The translations under genes were made by a program, and so were the position numbers. The notes under the pieces are model-generated. The model was given only the letters and a program-made list of their open reading frames with translations. It made no database searches and had not been told where the DNA came from. Positions 16,442-24,451 of a stretch of DNA of 33,863 bases are shown one piece after another. Each line of letters starts with the position of its first letter. Position 1 is the first letter of the stretch. This DNA comes from an uncultured Bacteroidales bacterium (GTDB lineage Bacteria; Bacteroidota; Bacteroidia; Bacteroidales; P3): contig CAMXAS010000003.1 of assembly GCA_947179195.1 (NCBI GenBank), positions 1-33,863 on the forward strand. Reading direction: 5' to 3'.

Positions 16442-17308
16442 TTAAATTCGGTTAAACATCGTAATCAGCGGTTTGACATAGTCCTCGCCCGTGGCGATAT
16501 CCGCATGGCGGATGCCGTATTTGACGAGCAGACCGTGTGTCCGCTTGGTCTGCGCCTGACGGTAGGCCGCATAGGCTTGCCGGTTGGCAGCGGAATGCGT
16601 GTCAATCATCACGGATTGGCCGCTTTCGTTGTCCGTTACGCGGAGCAGGCCCACGTCGGGCAGTTCGGTTTCCAAGGGGTCGTACAACCGGATGGCCGAC
16701 AGGTCGTGCCCCTTGGAAACGATTTTGAGCGCGTCTTCATAGGGGTGTTTGTCCATGAAGTCGGACAGCAGGAACACCGTGCATTTGCGTTTGTGGACGT
16801 TGCGGAAGTAGCGCAAGGCCTCGCCGATGTTCGTGCCCTTGTGCTGCGGCTTGAATTCCAACAACTCCCGTATGATGCGCAGGATGTGCTGCCGGCCCTT
16901 TTGCGGCGGGATGTATTTCTCCACCTCCGAGCTGAAAAACAGCAAGCCCACCTTGTCGTTGTTGGAAATGGCCGAAAACGCGAGGATGGCCGCGATTTCC
17001 GTCATGGCGAGGCGTTTGCTCTGTTCGCGCGTGCCGAATTCGTTCGAGGCGCTCACGTCGATGAGCAGCATCACGGTCAACTCCCGTTCCTCTTCGAACA
17101 CCTTGACATACGGTTTGTGGAAACGCGCCGTCACATTCCAGTCGATGAAACGGACGTCGTCGCCGAAGCCGTATTCGCGCACCTCGCTGAACGCCATGCC
17201 GCGCCCCTTGAACGTGCTGTGGTATTGTCCGGAGAAAATCTGATTCGAAAGATCCTTGGTCTTGATTTCGATTTTCCGGACTTTCTTCAATAAATCGGAC
17301 GTTTCCAT
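16442..17308 (-). CDS. DUF58 family protein (MoxR-associated vWA-like)
   Basis: 288 residues, no signal peptide or TM, so cytoplasmic. It shows the DUF58 signature around GRGMAFSEVREYGFGDDVRF followed by IDWNVTARF, and then a vWA-like fold with a D-x-S-x-S site (84-88, DVSAS). DUF58 proteins are encoded next to MoxR ATPases across bacteria and are thought to be substrates or adaptors of MoxR acting on membrane vWA partners such as BatA/B. It starts 5 bases after the moxR stop and clearly belongs to the operon. Confidence 0.92.
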   Translation of the reverse strand: METSDLLKKVRKIEIKTKDLSNQIFSGQYHSTFKGRGMAFSEVREYGFGDDVRFIDWNVTARFHKPYVKVFEEERELTVMLLIDVSASNEFGTREQSKRLAMTEIAAILAFSAISNNDKVGLLFFSSEVEKYIPPQKGRQHILRIIRELLEFKPQHKGTNIGEALRYFRNVHKRKCTVFLLSDFMDKHPYEDALKIVSKGHDLSAIRLYDPLETELPDVGLLRVTDNESGQSVMIDTHSAANRQAYAAYRQAQTKRTHGLLVKYGIRHADIATGEDYVKPLITMFNRI

Positions 17309-17313
17309 AAGGC

Positions 17314-18309
17314 TTAGGGCACTTCTACCGTATTGAGGATTTCGTTCAGGATATCCTCCGAGTGGATGTTTTCGGCTTCGGCTTCATAGGTCAGGCCGAT
17401 GCGGTGGCGCATGACGTCGAAGCAGACGGCGCGGATATCTTCCGGAATGACGTAGCCGCGGTGTTTGAGGAACGCATAGGCTTTACCGGCCAAGGCCAGG
17501 TTGATGCTGGCACGCGGTGAGGCCCCGTAAGCGATCAGCGGTGCGAATTTTTCCAGATGATAGCGGTCGGGATAACGCGTGGCGAACACGATATCCGTGA
17601 TATAGTTCTCGATTTTCTCGTCGGCGTACACCTCTTTCACGAGCGCGCGGGCCTTCCGGATGGTCTCGACCGAAACCACCGGGTTGATTTGCGGCTTCTC
17701 CTGGCCGATGTTCTGCCGGATGATTAGTTTCTCTTCCTCCTTGCTCGGGTAGCCGATGACGACCTTGAGCATGAAACGGTCCACCTGCGCTTCGGGTAGC
17801 GGATACGTGCCTTCCTGTTCGATGGGGTTCTGCGTGGCCAATACGAGGAACGGGTCGTCCAGCGGGAACGTCTCCTCACCGATGGTTACCTGGCGTTCCT
17901 GCATGGCTTCCAGCAGCGCGCTCTGCACCTTGGCCGGCGCACGGTTGATTTCATCGGCCAACACGAAGTTGGCGAAAACGGGGCCCTTCCGGCTTACGAA
18001 ACGCTCGTCCTTCTGGCTGTAAATCTGCGTGCCGATGACGTCGGCCGGCAACAGGTCGGGCGTGAACTGGATGCGGCTGAAGTTGGCGTCGATGGCCTGC
18101 GCCAGCGTTTTGATGGCCAACGTCTTGGCCAAGCCCGGCACGCCTTCGAGCAGGATATGGCCGTTGGCCAGCAGGCCGATCAGCAGGCGTTCCACCATGG
18201 CTTTCTGCCCCACGATGTTCTTGTTCATTTCCAATGTGAGCAAATCCAAAAAGGCGCTTCCTTTTTCGATTTTCTCGTTGAGTTCTTTGATGTCTATAGG
18301 CTCTGCCAT
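17314..18309 (-). CDS. moxR: MoxR family AAA+ ATPase
   Basis: 331 residues, first gene of the bat operon. It has Walker A GVPGLAKT (56-63), Walker B FVLADEIN (115-122) and the MoxR sensor region TQNPIEQEGTYPLPEAQVDRF. The C-terminal lid includes GASPRASINLALAGKAYAF and RHRIGLTYEAEAE. MoxR ATPases are chaperone-like machines that act with vWA proteins, often to insert metal cofactors or remodel complexes; here the partners are presumably DUF58, BatA and BatB. Transcription likely begins about 40 bases upstream at a TATATTTG -7 box. Confidence 0.95.
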   Translation of the reverse strand: MAEPIDIKELNEKIEKGSAFLDLLTLEMNKNIVGQKAMVERLLIGLLANGHILLEGVPGLAKTLAIKTLAQAIDANFSRIQFTPDLLPADVIGTQIYSQKDERFVSRKGPVFANFVLADEINRAPAKVQSALLEAMQERQVTIGEETFPLDDPFLVLATQNPIEQEGTYPLPEAQVDRFMLKVVIGYPSKEEEKLIIRQNIGQEKPQINPVVSVETIRKARALVKEVYADEKIENYITDIVFATRYPDRYHLEKFAPLIAYGASPRASINLALAGKAYAFLKHRGYVIPEDIRAVCFDVMRHRIGLTYEAEAENIHSEDILNEILNTVEVP

Positions 18310-18323
18310 AAATGTAGGATTTT

Positions 18324-18341
18324 AGTCGGGGTGAACCGACT
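18324..18341 (-). promoter_or_regulatory. Small hairpin in the moxR leader
   Basis: AGTCGG (18324-18329) and CCGACT (18336-18341) form a 6-bp stem with a 6-base loop between the -7 box and the moxR ATG. It could influence translation or mRNA stability; no known riboswitch is recognised. Confidence 0.3.
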
Positions 18342-18354
18342 GTTTTACGGAATG

Positions 18355-18362
18355 CAAATATA
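18355..18362 (-). promoter_or_regulatory. -7 promoter box of the moxR-bat operon
   Basis: TATATTTG on the minus strand, followed by CA, matches TAnnTTTG exactly. It leaves a leader of about 40 bases before the moxR ATG. No clean -33 TTTG is visible; instead a GC-rich palindrome lies 10-22 bases upstream. Confidence 0.6.
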
Positions 18363-18372
18363 AAGAAAAGCC

Positions 18373-18384
18373 CGGTCGCGACCG
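18373..18384. promoter_or_regulatory. GC-rich palindrome upstream of moxR, possible operator
   Basis: CGGTCGCGACCG is a perfect 12-base inverted repeat in an otherwise AT-rich intergenic region, 10 bases upstream of the moxR -7 box, where a regulator could overlap the -33 position. A related CCGGTCGCG stretch occurs upstream of purN at 33748-33756. Confidence 0.3.
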
Positions 18385-18481
18385 CGTCGGAAATGTTAAA
18401 AAATGTTAATAAAAACAAGCGTCTCAAACACTTGATTATTTAACAAAAATCTGTTGAAAACCGCCGTCTTTGATTGTGAAA

Positions 18482-18507
18482 TTTGGCAGGGGGATTTCTT
18501 ATTTTTG
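18482..18507 (+). promoter_or_regulatory. Promoter of the ruvX-def-TPR-OMP-ribF-yggS run
   Basis: TATTTTTG at 18500-18507 matches the -7 consensus TAnnTTTG, 25 bases before the ruvX ATG. TTTG at 18482-18485 could be the -33 element, though the 14-base spacer is shorter than the usual ~19. The region from 18310 to 18532 holds only this promoter and the divergent moxR promoter. Confidence 0.5.
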
Positions 18508-18532
18508 TAAAATTTAGCAAACGTGCGTTGAA

Positions 18533-18946
18533 ATGGGTCGGATATTAGCCATCGATTACGGTCAGAAACGTTGCGGGCTCGCCGTGACGGATCCGCTCAA
18601 ACTCATCGCCCATGCGCTGGAAACGGTGCCGACGGCCAATTTGGACGCCTATCTCGCCGACTACCTGCGGCGCGAGGAGGTCGAAACCGTGGTGGTGGGC
18701 TTGCCGTTGCAGATGGACGCGACGCCCTCCGAGAGCACGCGCTATATCGAGCCTTTCGTCAAACGTTTCAGGAAACAGTATCCGCAGATTCCGGTGGAAC
18801 GCGTCGATGAGCGGTTTACGTCCAAAATGGCGTTTCAGACGATGCTGGACGCCGGCCTCAAAAAGAAGAAACGGCAGGACAAAGGCTTGGTCGATGCGCT
18901 CAGCGCCACGCTGATATTACAGACCTATATGCAAAAACGAGTTTAG
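18533..18946 (+). CDS. ruvX: RuvX/YqgF family RNase H-fold protein (putative Holliday junction resolvase or pre-16S rRNA nuclease)
   Basis: 137 residues, the family's normal size. It opens with the RNase H-fold motif ILAIDYGQKRCGLAVTD (first catalytic Asp8), followed by TVVVGLPLQMDATPS, a VDERFTSKMA segment with the second acidic pair, and KGLVDALSATLIL with the last Asp. Proteins of this family trim the 5' end of pre-16S rRNA in E. coli and were earlier proposed as Holliday junction resolvases. The ATG at 18533 is 25 bases after a -7 box, and def follows after 3 bases. Confidence 0.93.
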   Translation: MGRILAIDYGQKRCGLAVTDPLKLIAHALETVPTANLDAYLADYLRREEVETVVVGLPLQMDATPSESTRYIEPFVKRFRKQYPQIPVERVDERFTSKMAFQTMLDAGLKKKKRQDKGLVDALSATLILQTYMQKRV

Positions 18947-18949
18947 ATT

Positions 18950-19543
18950 ATGATATATCCGATTGTTCCTTACGGTCAACCCGTATTGCGCAAGCAGGCG
19001 GCGGAAGTGCCGGCCGATTATCCGGATTTGCCCCGCCTCGTGGCCGATATGTTCGAGACGATGGCGGAAGCCGGTGGCGTCGGTTTGGCCGCGCCGCAGA
19101 TAGACCTTTCCCTGCGGCTGTTCGTCGTGGACATCCCGCCCATCGAGTTGGAAAGCGGCCCTTCGGCCGGCGTCAAGACACCCGCCGAGCCGTTCCGCAA
19201 GGCGTTCGTCAACCCGCAGCTGTTGTCGGAAGAGGGCGAGCCCTGGGGCTTTGACGAAGGCTGTCTGAGTTTCCCCGGCCTTTACGAGGAAGTCTATCGC
19301 AAGCCGGTGATACACGTGCGTTATCAGGACGAGCGATTTCAATGGCACGAGGAAACCTACGACGGTTATGTGGCGCGCGTGTTCCAGCACGAATACGACC
19401 ATATCGAGGGGCGGGTTTTCGTTGACCATCTGAGTACGTTGCGTCGGGCGATGTTGAAGAAACGGCTCGACCGCATCGCGCATGGGGACGTGCGGGTGGA
19501 TTACCGTATGAAATGGGGCGTAGCAAAGAAAAAGAAATCATGA
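18950..19543 (+). CDS. def: Peptide deformylase
   Basis: 197 residues. Removes the formyl group from the N-terminal Met of new proteins. All three metal-site motifs are present: GVGLAAPQ (43-50), EGCLS (103-107, metal-binding Cys) and HEYDH (147-151, two metal-binding His and catalytic Glu). A Bacteroidota-type insertion (about 65-82) lies between the first two motifs, and the C-terminus is Lys-rich. The stop overlaps the next gene's start as ATGA (19540-19543), so the TPR gene is probably translated by coupling. Confidence 0.96.
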   Translation: MIYPIVPYGQPVLRKQAAEVPADYPDLPRLVADMFETMAEAGGVGLAAPQIDLSLRLFVVDIPPIELESGPSAGVKTPAEPFRKAFVNPQLLSEEGEPWGFDEGCLSFPGLYEEVYRKPVIHVRYQDERFQWHEETYDGYVARVFQHEYDHIEGRVFVDHLSTLRRAMLKKRLDRIAHGDVRVDYRMKWGVAKKKKS

Positions 19544-22500
19544 GGAAGTTTTTAAAAAACAGCCTGGCCGTAGGCTTTTTCATCGGGCTGCTCTGTCTGG
19601 GCGCGGGCAGCGGCTTGCGGGCGCAGAACACGGCGTTTTATGACCAGCCGGAGGCGATGTTCCGCGATGCGTTTGAATTGTACGCCAAGGCCAAGTATGC
19701 GTCGGCCCGCAAGCAATTCATGCGGGTGTCGCAGAAAATGGCGGGCCGCACGGCCCCCGAAGACGATTTCTACCGGAGCGAGTCGGACTTTTATGCGGCC
19801 GTGTCCGGGGCGCGGCTCTATCACCGCAACGCGCAGGTCGATTTGCAGCGTTTCATCGAAACCTATCCGATGAGCAACCACATACAGCAGGCCTGGCGCG
19901 AGATGGGCGACTATCTGTATCACTACAAGCAGTATGCGGAAGCCTACGAGGCCTATTCGCACGTTTCGGTCGATGACCTGACGCCCGAAGAACTGGAGGC
20001 CTTCCGCTTCCATGTCGGTTACGCCGCTTTCAGCGGCAAGCGGTACGACGAGGCCAAACTCAACTTCGCCCCGCTGATTGAATCCACCGGCAAATACCGC
20101 ATCGTGGCCGGCTATTACTACGCCTATATCCTCTATATGGAGGGCAAGTATCAGAACGCCCTCAACGAATTCGCGAAGATTCAGGACGACCCGACGTTCA
20201 AGACGCTGGTGCCGTTTTACGTGCAGCAGATTTACTATATGCAGGGCCGTTACAAGGATGTCGTCGATATGGCGGAGACGCTCATGGCCTCGGCCTCGTC
20301 CAAGCGTCAGCCCGAGGTGGCGCGTTTGGTCGGCGAATCGTATTACCAGCTCGGCGACTACGACCGGGCGTTGCCCTATATGCAGTTCTATTTCGACCGC
20401 TCGGCCCAGCGTCCGGACAAGGATGGCGACTATATCCTGGGCTACATTTATTATAAACGTCAGGTCTATGATACGGCTTCGCATTATTTCCTGCGCGTGT
20501 TGAGCGTGGATAAGGACAGCGAACTGGCGCAGAGCGCGTATTACCATTTGGCTTATTGCTACGTACAGCGCGGGCAGAAGAAGTTTGCGATGGATGCGTT
20601 CCGCGACGCTTCCCGTTTGAAATTCAATCCGGTCGTGCAGGAAGACGCGATGTATCACTATGCGCAACTGAGTTACGAATTGGGCTTGGCTCCCTACAAG
20701 GAGTCGGTCACGGTCTTTACCGACTTCCTCGAAGCCTATCCGCAGTCGGCCTACAGCCGCAAGATTTACGAATATATGCTGAGCGCGTACAGCCGCAACC
20801 GCCATTACGCGGAGGCCCTGGCCGCCATCGAGAAGTTGCAGCCGTTGTCTTACGAGTTGAAGCAGGCCAAGCAGAACCTGCTGTTCAACCGCGGCATGGA
20901 AGCGTTCCGTAGCCGCAAATACCCGTTGGCCGATACGTCTTTCGTGACGGCGGCGCAGGTGTTGCCCGACGAAGCGCTGGCGGCCCGCGCGATGTTTTGG
21001 GCGGGCGAGAGCGCGTGGCAACTGGACGAGGCGGATACGGCCCTGACGCGCTACGAGGCGTTCGCGGCGCGGCCGGAAGCCGTTTCGACGCCCGAATACG
21101 CCATGGTGTATTACAATCTCGGCTATCTCTATATGGACCGCGTGCGTTACGAACAGGCGCTGTCGCAGTGGGAGCGCTTTTTCGCCGTCTGCCGCGCCGC
21201 CGACACGGCCTATCTGACCGACGCCTACCTGCGGGCGGGCGACTGCGAGTTCATGCTGCGGCATTTCGACAAGGCCGAAGCCTATTACACGAAAGTCATC
21301 GACAAAGGGCGCGAGCCCTTGGATTACGCCCTTTACCAACGGGCGCTCTGCGAAGGCGCGCAGGGACGTTACCAAGAAAAGGTGGACGGCTTGCTGGGCC
21401 TCATTGAGAATTATCCGCGCACCGCCTATATGTCGATGGCCATCAACGAGTTGGCGGCCACCTATTTGGTGCTGGAACAGAACGACAAGGCGCTGATGTA
21501 TTACCGGCAGCTCTACGAGGGCTATCCGCGTCAAGCCTTGGCGCGTGTGGCGCTTTTGAAAATCGGCATGATTTATTTCAATATGGGCGAGTCGGCGCGC
21601 GCGTTGGAGAATTTCAAGCGGCTCAACGCCGAGTATCCGGCCTCCACCGAGGCGCGGCAGGCCTTGGTCAACATCCGCAATATCTATATGATGATGAACC
21701 GCGTGGACGAGTTCTTCACCTATGTCAAGCAACTGCCCTATGCGGTCAAGATAGAGGAGGGCGAAAAAGACTCCATTACGTATTTGGCCTTGGAGAACCG
21801 CTATATGGAAGGCGATTGCGAGGCGGCGGTCAAGGGCTTCGAGCAATATTTGCAGGATTTCCCGCAGGGCTATTTCATTACGCCGGCATGGTTCTATCTC
21901 GGCGAATGCGCGTATCGGCAAGGGCAGGACAGTGTGGCGGAAACGGCTTACGCGAAAGTGGCGCAGTTGCCGGCCTGCGAGTTTACCGAAAAGGCCGTGC
22001 AGCGTGCGGCCGCCCTCAGCTACGCCCGTGGCGACTATGCGACGGCTTTGCGGTTCTACAAACAGATGGTGGCCTTGCAGAACCCGTCTTTGGAAAACGA
22101 AGCCCTGATGGGGCGGTTGCGTTGTTTCTACCGTCTCGGACAGGACAAAAATACGGAGGAAGCCGCGATTTCCTATCTGCGGCGGGAAGGCATGGCGGCG
22201 GCCGACCGTCAGGAAGCCATGCTGTATGCGGCCCGTGTCGCGGTCAAGAAAGGCGATGCCGCCCTGGCCAACCGGATGTATAACGATTTGCTGAACGCGG
22301 CCGACCCGAACATTCAGGCCGAGGCGCGCTACTATATGATAGAGCGGCGCGTGAAGGAAGGTGACTACAATATGGCCGAACAGTTGATTTTCGACTATAT
22401 CGCGGACGCGCCGGCCGAGGAATACTATCTGGCCAAGGTCTATATGCTTTGGGCCGATATTTACGAGCACAAGGGCAATGTATTGCAAGCCAAGCAGACG

Positions 22501-22671
22501 TTGCAGAGCATCATCGACCACTACGAGGGCGACGATTTGGTGACCGTCGCGCGGCAGAAATACGCGGCCATCGAGGCCGTGGAGCAGGCCGAACGTGAAC
22601 TGGAGGAACGGGAACGTGCCGAACGCTACCGTTATGCGGAGGAAGAGGAAATTGTAATCCCTGAAATGTAA
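19540..22671 (+). CDS. Large periplasmic TPR-repeat protein, partner of the downstream outer-membrane barrel
   Basis: 1043 residues from ATG 19540. A signal peptide (SLAVGFFIGLLCLGAGSGLRAQ) is followed by continuous tetratricopeptide-like helical repeats, seen in recurring motifs such as YAKAKYASARKQF, GDYLYHYKQYAEAYEAYSHV, YYQLGDYDRALPY, YFNMGESARALENFKRLNAEYP and YLGECAYRQGQDSVAETAY. Spacing like the BamD/YbgF type (yP.s..a..A) recurs. The C-terminal ~30 residues are highly charged (EQAERELEERERAERYRYAE). No catalytic motif was found. A start at 19513 was rejected because it lies inside def. The barrel gene begins 4 bases after the stop. A scaffold in outer-membrane or envelope assembly is inferred; the true role is unknown. 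Confidence 0.88.
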   Translation: MRKFLKNSLAVGFFIGLLCLGAGSGLRAQNTAFYDQPEAMFRDAFELYAKAKYASARKQFMRVSQKMAGRTAPEDDFYRSESDFYAAVSGARLYHRNAQVDLQRFIETYPMSNHIQQAWREMGDYLYHYKQYAEAYEAYSHVSVDDLTPEELEAFRFHVGYAAFSGKRYDEAKLNFAPLIESTGKYRIVAGYYYAYILYMEGKYQNALNEFAKIQDDPTFKTLVPFYVQQIYYMQGRYKDVVDMAETLMASASSKRQPEVARLVGESYYQLGDYDRALPYMQFYFDRSAQRPDKDGDYILGYIYYKRQVYDTASHYFLRVLSVDKDSELAQSAYYHLAYCYVQRGQKKFAMDAFRDASRLKFNPVVQEDAMYHYAQLSYELGLAPYKESVTVFTDFLEAYPQSAYSRKIYEYMLSAYSRNRHYAEALAAIEKLQPLSYELKQAKQNLLFNRGMEAFRSRKYPLADTSFVTAAQVLPDEALAARAMFWAGESAWQLDEADTALTRYEAFAARPEAVSTPEYAMVYYNLGYLYMDRVRYEQALSQWERFFAVCRAADTAYLTDAYLRAGDCEFMLRHFDKAEAYYTKVIDKGREPLDYALYQRALCEGAQGRYQEKVDGLLGLIENYPRTAYMSMAINELAATYLVLEQNDKALMYYRQLYEGYPRQALARVALLKIGMIYFNMGESARALENFKRLNAEYPASTEARQALVNIRNIYMMMNRVDEFFTYVKQLPYAVKIEEGEKDSITYLALENRYMEGDCEAAVKGFEQYLQDFPQGYFITPAWFYLGECAYRQGQDSVAETAYAKVAQLPACEFTEKAVQRAAALSYARGDYATALRFYKQMVALQNPSLENEALMGRLRCFYRLGQDKNTEEAAISYLRREGMAAADRQEAMLYAARVAVKKGDAALANRMYNDLLNAADPNIQAEARYYMIERRVKEGDYNMAEQLIFDYIADAPAEEYYLAKVYMLWADIYEHKGNVLQAKQTLQSIIDHYEGDDLVTVARQKYAAIEAVEQAERELEERERAERYRYAEEEEIVIPEM

Positions 22672-22675
22672 AGCC

Positions 22676-24433
22676 ATGAGCAAGATATCATTCATCATAC
22701 CCCTTGGGTTGGCCGGCATGCTGGCGGTTCCGGCGGCCCAGGCGCAGACGGCGGACGACCAACCGTATCAGGAACGGGTGGTGGTCGTGGCGCCCTACCA
22801 ACCCATGTTGGACGTCGTGCGCAAACCGCTTTTGCAGCCGGAGGTGCCGGCCGATACGACGCACCGTATCGATACGGCCGTTTACGAAATCATTTCCCGG
22901 CCCGTGCAGACGACCTATCCGGTGGAGAACATCAAGCCGGCCAAGGTGGCGGGCGAACCCGTGGAACGCTTGTTCAACCAGCATCTCAAAATCGGGTTCG
23001 GCAACCATCTTTCGCCCTTGGCCGAGGCCTATGTCGCGATGGGGCGTTCGCAACAATACGGGGTGGCCGCCTCCTACAAGCATCATTCGGCCTATGGCAA
23101 TATCAAGGATTACAGCCAGTTCAAGACCGACCACTCCTACAACGAAGGCGATTTGTCGGGCGAGATTTTCGCCAAGAAATTCCGGGTGCGGCTCGAATTG
23201 GATTACCGTCAGACCAAAGTCAACGCCTATGGCATCCGCGACGGGCTTTACGATACCATCGTCAATTTGTTGGCGATGAATGAGGATTTCCGCAAGATTT
23301 ACCGCGACCAGCCCGTGCGTTGGTTTCAGAATATGGACGGCCGCCTGTCGATAACCGACCGCGCGACCGACCCGAACGACTGGCGTTACGATGCAGGCCT
23401 CTATTACGACTTCGGGCGGAACAACTGGCACGGCGTGGAGAACATCATCGAGGCCGACGGCGGTTTCTCCAAGCGGGTGGCGCAGAAATCCGATTACGTT
23501 GACCGTTTGGATATCAGGGCGCGCGTTTTCTTCGGCGACTATCTGCACCGTACGCATCAGGACGACCCGGTCGATAATGCGTTCCACCTGCGTTTGGAAC
23601 CGACCGTGTCTTACCATTACGACATTTGGGATTTGGATGCAGGCTTGTGCTTCCATGTATTCGGCGACAGCCGCGACGGCAACAAGTTCCAGTTCAACCC
23701 GCGCGTGCGCTTTAACGTGCAGGCCGTGCCGGATATCCTGAGCCTGTATGTGGGCGTGGATGGCCATGTGAAGCGCAATACGATTCAGTTTATTTCGGAC
23801 ATCAACCCGTTCCTGCACCCGTTCGATGTCGAGGATTTGGCTTTTTCGCGCGACAAACTGTATGTCTATCTCGGTGTCAAGAGCAATTTGACGCGGGAAA
23901 TAGACTTCGCGTTGACGGCGTCCACGCATTGGTTGGGCAACCAGATGAGTTTCGATTATTACTATTATCCGTACCAACAGAGTGTGGCGGGGGAGGCTTT
24001 GGTCGGCTATAACGATTTCAAGCCGCTCTATACCGAAAAGGTCTTTCAGTTCCAACTCAAGGGCGAATTGAACCTGCATTGGGACGACCGCATCCTGGCG
24101 CACGTGGAGGCCGAATACAACTATTACAACCAAGCCTTGCTCTATACGCCGGCTTTCAGGGGCGGGGTCATGTTCCGCTACGACATCGGGCATAAGTTCA
24201 TCGTCACGTCCGAAATCGCCGGTTATACGAATATGAAGGCCCACGACCATTTCGGCCGGGAGGTAACGCTCAAGGGCGGCTTCGATTGGAGCGCGGGCTT
24301 GGAATACCGCTTCTTCAAGCGTTGGTCGGCCTTCGTCAATCTGAACAACCTGATAGCCTACCGTTATTACCGTTGGTACGACTATCCCACCTATCGGTTC
24401 AACGTCATGGCAGGTATCACGTTTTCATTCTAA
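22676..24433 (+). CDS. Outer-membrane beta-barrel protein, function unknown
   Basis: 585 residues. A signal peptide (IIPLGLAGMLAVPAAQAQ) is followed by a short periplasmic segment with QERVVVVAPYQPMLDVVRKP and a Pro-rich linker. From about residue 100, alternating amphipathic strands (e.g. YGVAASYKHHSAYGNIKDYS, FRVRLELDYRQTKVNAYGI) run to a terminal Phe (GITFSF), the outer-membrane insertion signature. There is no TonB-dependent-receptor plug or SusC-like domain, so it is a plugless barrel of perhaps 14-18 strands. Its 4-base spacing from the TPR gene and lack of other partners suggest the two form one envelope complex. Related proteins in Bacteroidota are sometimes labelled TonB receptor-like; I see no evidence of TonB dependence. 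Confidence 0.83.
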   Translation: MSKISFIIPLGLAGMLAVPAAQAQTADDQPYQERVVVVAPYQPMLDVVRKPLLQPEVPADTTHRIDTAVYEIISRPVQTTYPVENIKPAKVAGEPVERLFNQHLKIGFGNHLSPLAEAYVAMGRSQQYGVAASYKHHSAYGNIKDYSQFKTDHSYNEGDLSGEIFAKKFRVRLELDYRQTKVNAYGIRDGLYDTIVNLLAMNEDFRKIYRDQPVRWFQNMDGRLSITDRATDPNDWRYDAGLYYDFGRNNWHGVENIIEADGGFSKRVAQKSDYVDRLDIRARVFFGDYLHRTHQDDPVDNAFHLRLEPTVSYHYDIWDLDAGLCFHVFGDSRDGNKFQFNPRVRFNVQAVPDILSLYVGVDGHVKRNTIQFISDINPFLHPFDVEDLAFSRDKLYVYLGVKSNLTREIDFALTASTHWLGNQMSFDYYYYPYQQSVAGEALVGYNDFKPLYTEKVFQFQLKGELNLHWDDRILAHVEAEYNYYNQALLYTPAFRGGVMFRYDIGHKFIVTSEIAGYTNMKAHDHFGREVTLKGGFDWSAGLEYRFFKRWSAFVNLNNLIAYRYYRWYDYPTYRFNVMAGITFSF

Positions 24434-24451
24434 CCCTCAATACGCAAGGTC

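Noticed and set aside
19552..22719. 1055-residue open frame antisense to the TPR gene
   Set aside because: It mirrors the TPR gene across its full length, has low-complexity composition rich in H, R, L and V and no domain motif. It arises because the GC-rich sense codons rarely give stop codons on the other strand.
24434..24451. FMN riboswitch before the ribF-like gene
   Set aside because: The gap is only 18 bases, far too short, and no conserved riboswitch core is seen upstream.
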